From Bacteroidales bacterium (lineage in GTDB: Bacteria > Bacteroidota > Bacteroidia > Bacteroidales > VadinHA17): a stretch of DNA of 22,633 nt. The number at the start of each line of letters is the position of its first letter. Within the stretch, counting starts at the first letter, position 1. The notes under the pieces are model-generated. The model was given only the letters and a program-made list of their open reading frames with translations. It had not been told where the DNA came from and did not search any database. Shown one piece after another: positions 1 to 6,466 of this stretch. The position numbers and the translations under genes are program-made. Location of the stretch: positions 1,742,064 through 1,764,696 of the forward strand of contig CP070687.1 in assembly GCA_020353115.1 (NCBI GenBank), written 5' to 3'.

Positions 1-2417
1 ATGGAAAAGAATCCCACGCCTCCGATCATCTTTTCTATTGTACGGGCAATGAATTCCGCTTCACTTTTATCCGTCGCATTCTCTGAAATAATAATCTTCA
101 CCCCCTTTGATAATCCTTCAAGGAGTTTCCGGCTCTTTTTCAGTACACCATCCGAAGCCCGAAGGATCAAATCCGTACAGCGATAACTCTTTTTCAGTTT
201 ATAAACGGAAACATCCGGATAATCATCCCGGAACATTTGAATATACCGGATACTGGCCCCACGGAATCCGTAGATGGCCTGGTCCGGATCACCGATAACA
301 AACAGATTTGAGTCATGACCGGGCATCAATAATCTGACTAACCTGTATTGAGCATAATTAATATCCTGATACTCATCTACTAATATCCATTCTATTTTCC
401 CCCGGTATTCCGATAAAATACCAGGATCCTTCAATAACAGCCGGACTGCAAATCCTATCAAATCATCAAAATCAAAAGCGTTCATAGATCTTAATATCCG
501 GTTGTATTCTTTGAATACTGTTGCAAGAATCTCATCGTCAATCTCGTTTTCATCCTGCAGGTTCTGTTTTATTCCTGAGATTTTTTCACTTATCCCGGAA
601 ACAGAGGATTTATCAACACTCAATCCTCTAAGAATTTCCCTTTTATCGTCTTCGTTTATCACGGAAAAGTTTTCATTCGATCCTGTAGTTTTCAGGTATT
701 CTTTAATCACCGACAGGCCGAAGGCATGAAACGTAGAAATCGTGAGTTTGTCCAGGTTCTGTTTATCAAGCAAAATTTCGAGTCTGTCTCTCATCTTCTG
801 TGCGGCCTTATTGGTAAAAGTGATGGCCAGGATGCTTCCGGGATTTACTTTTTTATCATGGACAAGGTATGCGATCCGTGTGGTCAGTACCTTTGTTTTC
901 CCTGTTCCCGGTCCTGCAAGAATGATTGCCGGACCTCTGTGGTGTACAGCAGCCCTGGCCTGTTCAACATTCAAACCGGAAAGAATACCTTCCTCCCGTG
1001 ATACAGGTTCTTGAACTGATAACTTGATATCACCGTTTTCCAATTCAGGTTTCTCCTGTTTCATTTTCCGGAAAGCCTCCAGGTTAAAGCTGATCAATGG
1101 TTGCGGATTGTTACCCGTACGATATCCACCTTCCGGTTCTTCGAATAAGGAAGCAGAGTGAAGAAAATTCCTGCTTTCTCCTTCCTTAAATACCCTGATC
1201 TTGCCAAACTCTCCGTCAAATCCCTCTTTTATGTACACTTCCCTGTTTCGCATTCTCCGGACAGCCTCAGCCAGCCATTCACCGCCAATGGTTTTAACAT
1301 CACATATATCATAATGAAGCAATATATTAAACTCCGAGCCGGCTTTATTTACCAGTCTTAGGTAATGTTGGTCCACTTTCTTTGAATCAGGGGAAACCTC
1401 CTCCAGTTCCGATAAAAGTTCCTTTAAGGGGATCAGGCTGTAAAAAGGGTGTCGGTTCCCTCTCTCCAGGACATTATCCCGGTCCGCGAGCTGTGCAATC
1501 CGGTTCATCACCCCTACCGTAATCTTTTTCCCGCAGACCGGGCAGATTTCATCATGCTGTAATGTATCCAACGGGCTCCAGCGAATACCACATTTTCTGT
1601 GACCGTCATAATGATACTTCCCTTCCTGCGGAAAGAAATCGATGGTTCCGAGAAAACTGTCCGGATCGCCGGATTTCATTGCATGCACAATGCCCTGGTA
1701 TGAAGGCTCCGTATCGAAGAAATTGGCATTACGGCCCAGCTTCTCCGGTGAATGTGCATCGGAATTGGAAATCAGGGTATATTTGTCGAGGAAACTGCAC
1801 GTCCAGTTCATTGGAGGATCTGTTGAAAGACCTGTTTCCGCAGCATGGATATGAGGTGACAGATCTTCAAAGCATTCTTCAATCGAGTCGAATCCCGATT
1901 TTGATCCCAAAACGGAAAACCAAGGGGTCCAGACATGGGCCGGCACAAAAAATATCTCTTCCGAAACATCGAGTGATAACCGGAGCAATTCCCTGCTATC
2001 CATTCCTAATATCGGTCTGCCGTCTGACGTAATATTAAAACCGAGATTCTGCAGCTTGTTTTGTATTTTGTCAACAATCTCAAAAGAGGGAGCAAACAAT
2101 ACATTATGAACTTTCCTGATCTTTCCCTCTTTCTTGTAAATATTGCTTATTTCTGATGTAAGAATAAATCTAACACTCTTCCCGTCGGGAAGATCAGGTC
2201 CTCTCCTGTATTCCTGTTTCACTTTATAAAGGCCATCTTCAGCAGGTTCAAGTTGCTCTTTCAGTTCCTTTACCCATCCGGGGTGTGTAAAGTCACCCGT
2301 TCCTATCACTTTAATACCTTTCAACCGCGCGAAATAGTCGAGGATACCAGGCCTAAGTTCCTTGCTGGTAGCCAGGGAATAATGCGAATGGATATGAAGA
2401 TCACCGATGAATTTCAC
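1..2417 (-). CDS. Endonuclease Q-like PHP nuclease fused to a UvrD-type helicase (3' end outside window)
   Basis: About 805 residues are visible; the C-terminus lies beyond the left edge. The N-terminus has a PHP metal-dependent phosphoesterase domain, with DLHIHS at residues 6-11 and GTGDFTHPGW near 39-48. A zinc-ribbon-like segment follows, with one Cys near 277 and CPVC near 290, as in endonuclease Q (EndoQ), which nicks DNA beside deaminated bases. After a linker comes a superfamily 1 helicase: Walker A GPGTGKT near 503, Walker B VDEYQD near 677, and GDPDQAIYGFRGA near 705. The IGGVGFFS segment is the last thing seen, so motifs V and VI should be off the edge. I chose the GTG at 2417 because it begins MKFIGDLHIHS directly and no ATG lies between it and the upstream in-frame stop. 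The inferred role is DNA repair in the cytoplasm, combining lesion nicking and strand unwinding. The domain calls are firm; substrate specificity is inferred. Confidence 0.88.
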   Translation of the reverse strand, partial: MKFIGDLHIHSHYSLATSKELRPGILDYFARLKGIKVIGTGDFTHPGWVKELKEQLEPAEDGLYKVKQEYRRGPDLPDGKSVRFILTSEISNIYKKEGKIRKVHNVLFAPSFEIVDKIQNKLQNLGFNITSDGRPILGMDSRELLRLSLDVSEEIFFVPAHVWTPWFSVLGSKSGFDSIEECFEDLSPHIHAAETGLSTDPPMNWTCSFLDKYTLISNSDAHSPEKLGRNANFFDTEPSYQGIVHAMKSGDPDSFLGTIDFFPQEGKYHYDGHRKCGIRWSPLDTLQHDEICPVCGKKITVGVMNRIAQLADRDNVLERGNRHPFYSLIPLKELLSELEEVSPDSKKVDQHYLRLVNKAGSEFNILLHYDICDVKTIGGEWLAEAVRRMRNREVYIKEGFDGEFGKIRVFKEGESRNFLHSASLFEEPEGGYRTGNNPQPLISFNLEAFRKMKQEKPELENGDIKLSVQEPVSREEGILSGLNVEQARAAVHHRGPAIILAGPGTGKTKVLTTRIAYLVHDKKVNPGSILAITFTNKAAQKMRDRLEILLDKQNLDKLTISTFHAFGLSVIKEYLKTTGSNENFSVINEDDKREILRGLSVDKSSVSGISEKISGIKQNLQDENEIDDEILATVFKEYNRILRSMNAFDFDDLIGFAVRLLLKDPGILSEYRGKIEWILVDEYQDINYAQYRLVRLLMPGHDSNLFVIGDPDQAIYGFRGASIRYIQMFRDDYPDVSVYKLKKSYRCTDLILRASDGVLKKSRKLLEGLSKGVKIIISENATDKSEAEFIARTIEKMIGGVGFFS

Positions 2418-2436
2418 ATGCGGGTATTTGGACGAA

Positions 2437-2444
2437 TAAAGATA
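2437..2444 (-). promoter_or_regulatory. Possible -7 box for the PHP-helicase gene
   Basis: On the minus strand this reads TATCTTTA, one base off the Bacteroidota -7 consensus TAnnTTTG, and would place the transcript start a few bases before the GTG at 2417. No convincing -33 TTTG is seen at the right spacing, so this is weak. Confidence 0.25.
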
Positions 2445-2573
2445 ATAAGAATCTAATCCTGTCGGAATTTCGGACGGGTAGAAATTGCAACACAGGGAAA
2501 AAGCACCAACACGATACCAGGAAAAGGAAATAAAGATTTGTTATTTTTACGGTTTTTAAAACCCTATCAGTTC

Positions 2574-2822
2574 ATGAAATGCCGTTCAAACTGCGGAGCC
2601 TGTTGTATCGCTCCCTCAATCTCCTCCCCTATTCCCGGCATGCCTTCCGGCAAACCTGCCAGTGTATGGTGTATCCACCTTACCGATGATTACCAGTGCG
2701 GGATTTACCATTCGACTGAGCGTCCGGAAGTCTGTCTTAAATTCCAGGCCGAGGAAAGAGTTTGCGGAAATACCAGGGCAGAGGCATTGGGAAATCTTAC
2801 CCGCTTAGAACAGTTAAAATAA
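2574..2822 (+). CDS. YeiW/YkgJ-family cysteine-cluster protein
   Basis: A small protein of 82 residues with eight cysteines: C3, C7, C10, C11, C33, C42, C54 and C64. The order CxxxCxxCC then C, C, C, C and the segment SISSPIPGMPSGKPA strongly resemble the E. coli UPF0153 protein YeiW, which has nearly the same length. The family is thought to bind zinc or iron through the cysteines; its cellular role is not known. I start at the ATG at 2574 because MKCRSNCGACC matches the family N-terminus; an in-frame TTG at 2538 would add twelve residues unlike the family. It diverges from the PHP-helicase gene and is followed after 93 bases by the RDD protein, probably from a separate promoter. Confidence 0.85.
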   Translation: MKCRSNCGACCIAPSISSPIPGMPSGKPASVWCIHLTDDYQCGIYHSTERPEVCLKFQAEERVCGNTRAEALGNLTRLEQLK

Positions 2823-2915
2823 GATAAACCGTCCCTAACTATCCTAATATTCAAATAACTATTTTACCTCCGGAAAAATTCGTATCTTCATCCGGAACAT
2901 AAACGGATACAACAC

Positions 2916-3413
2916 ATGGAAGTTGTCAATTCAAAAGACCAGAAACAGGTAAGATATGCCGGATTCTGGTTACGCTTTGTTGCTTACATTATCGATGATA
3001 TAATCCTGGGTTTCATAGGATTTGTCATCTCGCTCCCGTTTATCGGGTCGATCATCTTCAGTGCTTTAACAATTGCCGATGCAAAAGGTGATACGGAACA
3101 GACGTTTCTGGGAATTGCCGGCATTCTGGGTGCAGTCTTCATGTTAATTACAGCCACCATCGTGGCCGGATGGCTCTATTATGCACTGATGGAAGCATCA
3201 AAACAGCAGGGAACGCTGGGGAAAATGGCACTCGGGCTGAAAGTTACGGATATGGAAGGTAACCGGATATCCTTCGGAAGAGCTACCGGCCGGTATTTCG
3301 CAAAAATCATTTCCGGTATGATCTTTATGATAGGTTATATTATTGCAGGTTTTACAGAAAAGAAACAGGCACTTCATGATATGATAGCCAATTGTTTGGT
3401 CATCAGAAAATAG
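2916..3413 (+). CDS. RDD-family membrane protein
   Basis: A 165-residue integral membrane protein. The RDD signature is visible in the first helix: Arg20 in WLRFVAY and Asp27-Asp28 in YIIDDIIL. Three or four hydrophobic segments follow, around residues 24-50, 65-95 and 130-150. The loop with GTLGKMALGLKVTD and the C-terminal segment KKQALHDMIANCLVI are typical of the family. RDD proteins are widespread and mostly uncharacterised; some have been linked to cation transport or sodium tolerance. The N-terminal 12 residues are polar, so it has no separate signal peptide. A degenerate -7-like TATCTTC lies at 2883-2889. Family assignment is firm, function unknown. Confidence 0.88.
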   Translation: MEVVNSKDQKQVRYAGFWLRFVAYIIDDIILGFIGFVISLPFIGSIIFSALTIADAKGDTEQTFLGIAGILGAVFMLITATIVAGWLYYALMEASKQQGTLGKMALGLKVTDMEGNRISFGRATGRYFAKIISGMIFMIGYIIAGFTEKKQALHDMIANCLVIRK

Positions 3414-3595
3414 ATCCCTTCCAAAATTTACACAATCTTTATCAGATGATCTGGTTAGAGATTCTTCTATCCAGGCTCATCGTATGACTCTTCTTAACCT
3501 TTGATTTCAATGTACTTTATGTCAACCGGTTACCGTTTATAATATCTCACCTGGTGTTAATAGGGGAAGAAGTGTATCACCTTATGGGATTTTAT

Positions 3596-3603
3596 TATTT
3601 TTG
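3596..3603 (+). promoter_or_regulatory. -7 promoter box for the Fer4_19-CDGSH gene
   Basis: TATTTTTG matches TAnnTTTG exactly. It ends 16 bases before the ATG at 3620. It lies inside the longer reading frame that begins at a GTG at 3554, which argues that translation starts at 3620. A -33 TTTG is not obvious. Confidence 0.55.
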
Positions 3604-3619
3604 TGCCCAAACCAAAACT

Positions 3620-4129
3620 ATGGATCCGCGGGAAAGAAAATATTCAAATGGTGAAATTACAGTATACTGGAAACCCAGAGAATGTATTCACTCTTCGGTA
3701 TGTTATATGAACCTTCTGGAAGTATTCAACCCCAGAAAAAGACCATGGGTAAATATGAGTGGTGCATCCACCCGGAAAATCATTGATGTTGTGAATCAGT
3801 GTCCTACGGAAGCACTTACATGGAAGTGGAATGATGAAGAAAAGAATAAAACGGTAACTGAAGCAGATACGAACCATATAAAATTCAAAAGACCTCATGA
3901 CTTTGAAAAGAAAGAAGAGGATTCGATCCTTGAGGTTGAGCAGGATGAACCGTTGAAGATCCGGGTGATGAAAAATGGCCCCTATATTGTTGAAGGGAGT
4001 TATGTCCTAACCAGGGCGGATGGCTCAGAAATAAATATGATGGGGATGTCTTCTTTCTGCCGGTGCGGAAATTCAAATTCCATGCCGTTTTGTGATGGGA
4101 ATCACAGGAAAACAGGTTTTAAGGAATAA
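3620..4129 (+). CDS. Divergent 4Fe-4S domain plus CDGSH iron-sulfur protein
   Basis: From the ATG at 3620 the protein has 169 residues. The N-terminal part (about 8-75) carries C22, H24, C28 and the CPTEAL box at C61, matching the divergent mono-cluster 4Fe-4S domain (Fer4_19, E. coli YjdI-like). The C-terminal part ends in a CDGSH motif with C147, C149, C158 and H162, the three-Cys one-His set that binds a 2Fe-2S cluster; the motif reads CDGNH. Between them is an acidic linker, then the IRVMKNGPYIVEG strand region that precedes CDGSH motifs. It probably transfers electrons or iron-sulfur clusters in the cytoplasm. It is followed nine bases later by a second CDGSH gene, so the two are likely co-transcribed. 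The longer GTG start at 3554 is disfavoured because a -7 box lies within it. Confidence 0.87.
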   Translation: MDPRERKYSNGEITVYWKPRECIHSSVCYMNLLEVFNPRKRPWVNMSGASTRKIIDVVNQCPTEALTWKWNDEEKNKTVTEADTNHIKFKRPHDFEKKEEDSILEVEQDEPLKIRVMKNGPYIVEGSYVLTRADGSEINMMGMSSFCRCGNSNSMPFCDGNHRKTGFKE

Positions 4130-4138
4130 CATACTCAA

Positions 4139-4351
4139 ATGGCAACAAACGAGAGAAAAGACATTACAGAGATTACCGTTTTCAGTAACGGTCCATTAAA
4201 GGTTTCAGGTAATTTTAAGCTTACCGGCAGCAATTTAAAGCTCATTGAAACGGGAAATGAAATCTACCTTTGCCGGTGTGGCGGATCGGCAAACAAACCG
4301 TTTTGTGACGGAACACATAAAAAGATTGGGATTAATGATAAGAATGTATGA
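4139..4351 (+). CDS. Small CDGSH iron-sulfur protein
   Basis: A 70-residue protein with one CDGSH motif: C45, C47, C56 and H60 (CDGTH), with the conserved Pro54 between. These residues coordinate a 2Fe-2S cluster in mitoNEET-type proteins. The segment EITVFSNGPLKVSG is similar to the region before the CDGSH motif of the preceding gene, so it looks like a free-standing copy of that protein's C-terminal module. The nine-base gap suggests one operon. A redox or cluster-transfer role is inferred from the family. Confidence 0.87.
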   Translation: MATNERKDITEITVFSNGPLKVSGNFKLTGSNLKLIETGNEIYLCRCGGSANKPFCDGTHKKIGINDKNV

Positions 4352-4469
4352 AATATCTCAATCAGGAGAAGTCTTCGCTAACCATACCTGACAAAGTATT
4401 TTTTTCTGAGCTTCAATTTCCTGATAATTAAGGTATTTGAGACATTCCCATTCAAGGCGTTTGAGGCAT

Positions 4470-5660
4470 TCATTTCACCACTTCCTTAACCATCCCGGCG
4501 GCTTCTTCAAGGGTGATAGCAGAATAGACTTTTAACCCGGACTCATCAATTAATCTCTTTCCTTCTTCTGCATTTGTACCCTGGAGTCGTGCGATTACGG
4601 GTACATCAATATGTCCGACGGAGTTATAGGCATCGACGACTCCCTGCGCGACCCTGTCACATCGGACAATCCCACCAAAGATATTAATCAGGATTGCTTT
4701 CACATTCGGATCTTTCAGTATAATTCTAAAGCCGGCTTCCACGGTTTCCGCATTTGCAGTCCCTCCAACATCCAGAAAATTGGCCGGGTCACCCCCTGAG
4801 AGTTTTATGATATCCATTGTTGCCATTGCCAGCCCTGCTCCATTAACCATACAACCGACATTCCCATCCAGTTTAACAAAATTAAGATCGTGTTTGGCAG
4901 CCTCGACCTCGGCAGGATCTTCTTCGGTTATATCTCTCATTTCAGCATAATCGGGATGCCGGAAAAGCCCGTTATCATCCAGGTTAACCTTGGCATCGGC
5001 GGCAAGTATAAGATCATCGGATGTTTTAAAAACCGGATTAATTTCAAAGAGTGAAGCGTCCGATTTTTCATATGCTGCATACAGAGCCATAACAAATTTT
5101 GTCATCTCCTTAAATGCTTTCCCTGACAAACCCAGGTTGAAAGCTATTTTCCTGGCCTGAAAACCCTGGATTCCCACCCTGGGATCTATCTCTTCCCTGA
5201 ATATCAGGTGTGGTGTCTTTTCCGCAACGGATTCAATATCCATACCTCCCTCGGTTGAATACATGATGATATTTCTTCCGGTATCCCTGTTCAGCAGGAC
5301 ACTCATATAAAATTCCTGAATTTCCCCCGGACCCGGATAATAGATACTCTGCTCTATCAAAACGCGGTTAACCACCTTCCCTTCCGGTCCGGTTTGATGT
5401 GTTACAAGGGTCATTCCAAGAATATCCTTTGCATACTTACCTGCTTCTTCCGGTGTTTTTGCAATCTTAACACCTCCGCCTTTGCCTCTCCCTCCTGCAT
5501 GGATCTGTGCTTTGACCGCCCAGCTTCCGGTACCTGTTTTTTCACGGATCTTTTTCGCCGCTTCAACAGCCTGATCAGGAGATTCAATAACGATCCCTTC
5601 AGGGACAGCAACCCCAAACTGGCGCAGGATTGATTTAGCCTGGTATTCATGGATATTCAT
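4470..5660 (-). CDS. sucC: Succinyl-CoA synthetase (succinate-CoA ligase) beta subunit
   Basis: 396 residues, close to the 388 of E. coli SucC. The beta subunit carries the ATP-grasp domain and, with the alpha subunit SucD, interconverts succinyl-CoA and succinate with nucleotide phosphorylation in the TCA cycle. Visible marks are MNIHEYQAKSIL at the start, the glycine-rich GGRGKGGGVK at 57-66, the metal-binding FEINP and DAKVNLDD, the family signature GNVGCMVNGAGLAM ... DVGG, and GGIVRCD near the end. The start is the only sensible one and lies 26 bases from a complete promoter. sucD is not next to it on either side, so the alpha subunit must be encoded elsewhere. The stop overlaps the start of a short imperfect repeat. 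Confidence 0.96.
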   Translation of the reverse strand: MNIHEYQAKSILRQFGVAVPEGIVIESPDQAVEAAKKIREKTGTGSWAVKAQIHAGGRGKGGGVKIAKTPEEAGKYAKDILGMTLVTHQTGPEGKVVNRVLIEQSIYYPGPGEIQEFYMSVLLNRDTGRNIIMYSTEGGMDIESVAEKTPHLIFREEIDPRVGIQGFQARKIAFNLGLSGKAFKEMTKFVMALYAAYEKSDASLFEINPVFKTSDDLILAADAKVNLDDNGLFRHPDYAEMRDITEEDPAEVEAAKHDLNFVKLDGNVGCMVNGAGLAMATMDIIKLSGGDPANFLDVGGTANAETVEAGFRIILKDPNVKAILINIFGGIVRCDRVAQGVVDAYNSVGHIDVPVIARLQGTNAEEGKRLIDESGLKVYSAITLEEAAGMVKEVVK

Positions 5661-5686
5661 AGCAAAAGGATTTTAAAGGTGAAAAC

Positions 5687-5718
5687 CAAAAGTAGGTTTT
5701 TTGGTTCGATTTTTCAAA
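5687..5718 (-). promoter_or_regulatory. Bacteroidota-type promoter of sucC
   Basis: On the minus strand a -33 TTTG (5718-5715) and a -7 TACTTTTG (5694-5687) are separated by exactly 20 bases, a full match to the consensus TTTG-N19-21-TAnnTTTG. The leader would be about 20 bases. Confidence 0.75.
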
Positions 5719-5850
5719 GAAATAAAGGTGTTATAAAATAACTAACCGGGGAAGAATGAATGTAATTTCCCACGGCCCTCTTTCGTTGTTGAGGTTCAGA
5801 ATTTAACGTTCATTGCTGACCAGGAAAGTTTCTTATTTATTTTCCATAAT

Positions 5851-5880
5851 TTTGCTTTCCGGTTAACTATCCTACTTTTA
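5851..5880 (+). promoter_or_regulatory. Candidate promoter of the SpoU methyltransferase gene
   Basis: TTTG at 5851-5854 and TACTTTTA at 5873-5880 are 18 bases apart, near the consensus. The -7 box ends one base before the ATG at 5882, so the transcript would have almost no leader if this promoter is used. Confidence 0.4.
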
Positions 5881-5881
5881 A

Positions 5882-6427
5882 ATGAGGAAATTAGAAAACA
5901 GGGAATTGGGCAGAAAGAGTATCCGGGAATTCAAAAGAACCGGTAAGATGCCGCTTGTCGTTGTACTTGACAATGTCCGTAGTCTTAACAATATCGGATC
6001 GGTTTTCAGAACGGCGGATGCATTTCTTGTCGAGTCAATACTTCTATGTGGCATTACCGCTACTCCTCCCCACCGTGATATTCAAAAAACAGCCCTTGGT
6101 GCAACGGAATCCGTTGAATGGAAGTATTTCCAGGATACGCTGGATGCCATCGGGATGTTGAGGAACCGGGGTTTTAAAATAATCCCGGTCGAGCAGGTTG
6201 AACAATCCGTTTCACTGAAAGAATTCCAAGTGGAAAAGAATACCGGATATGCTCTAATATTCGGCCATGAGATCAGGGGAGTTCAGCAAGCGGTAATTGA
6301 TACATGTGATACCTGCATAGAACTTCCCCAATTCGGCACAAAACATTCATTCAATATTGCCGTCAGTGCGGGAATCGTCTTATGGGAATTCTTCAACAAG
6401 CTGGAAGAAACAAAAAAAAGAGGCTGA
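5882..6427 (+). CDS. SpoU (TrmH)-family RNA 2'-O-methyltransferase
   Basis: 181 residues, a minimal SPOUT methyltransferase that should use S-adenosylmethionine to methylate ribose in tRNA or rRNA. All three family motifs are present: NVRSLNNIGSVFRTAD near 32-47, ALIFGHEIRGV near 123-133, and ELPQFGTKHSFNIAVSAGI near 142-160. No extra N-terminal RNA-binding domain is present, as in tRNA-type members. The exact target nucleotide cannot be read from the sequence. It diverges from sucC and converges on the TPR lipoprotein gene. Its TGA stop lies inside the stem of the terminator. The start is supported by the conserved MRKLENRELGR segment. Confidence 0.9.
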   Translation: MRKLENRELGRKSIREFKRTGKMPLVVVLDNVRSLNNIGSVFRTADAFLVESILLCGITATPPHRDIQKTALGATESVEWKYFQDTLDAIGMLRNRGFKIIPVEQVEQSVSLKEFQVEKNTGYALIFGHEIRGVQQAVIDTCDTCIELPQFGTKHSFNIAVSAGIVLWEFFNKLEETKKRG

Positions 6428-6447
6428 CTCTTTTGAGACAGCCTCTT
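6418..6447. terminator. Bidirectional intrinsic terminator
   Basis: Arms of 13 bases (6418-6430 and 6435-6447) pair with a single mismatch around a TTTT loop. A run of eight A lies directly to the left, so the minus-strand transcript ends in a U tract, which suits the TPR lipoprotein gene ending at 6467. The plus side is followed by a T-rich but broken run. The stop codon of the methyltransferase (6425-6427) is in the left arm. Confidence 0.85.
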
Positions 6448-6466
6448 CCTATTTATATCCGATCGC

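Noticed and set aside
1562..2032. Plus-strand open frame over the PHP domain
   Set aside because: Shadow of the minus-strand PHP-helicase gene, whose motifs are clear.
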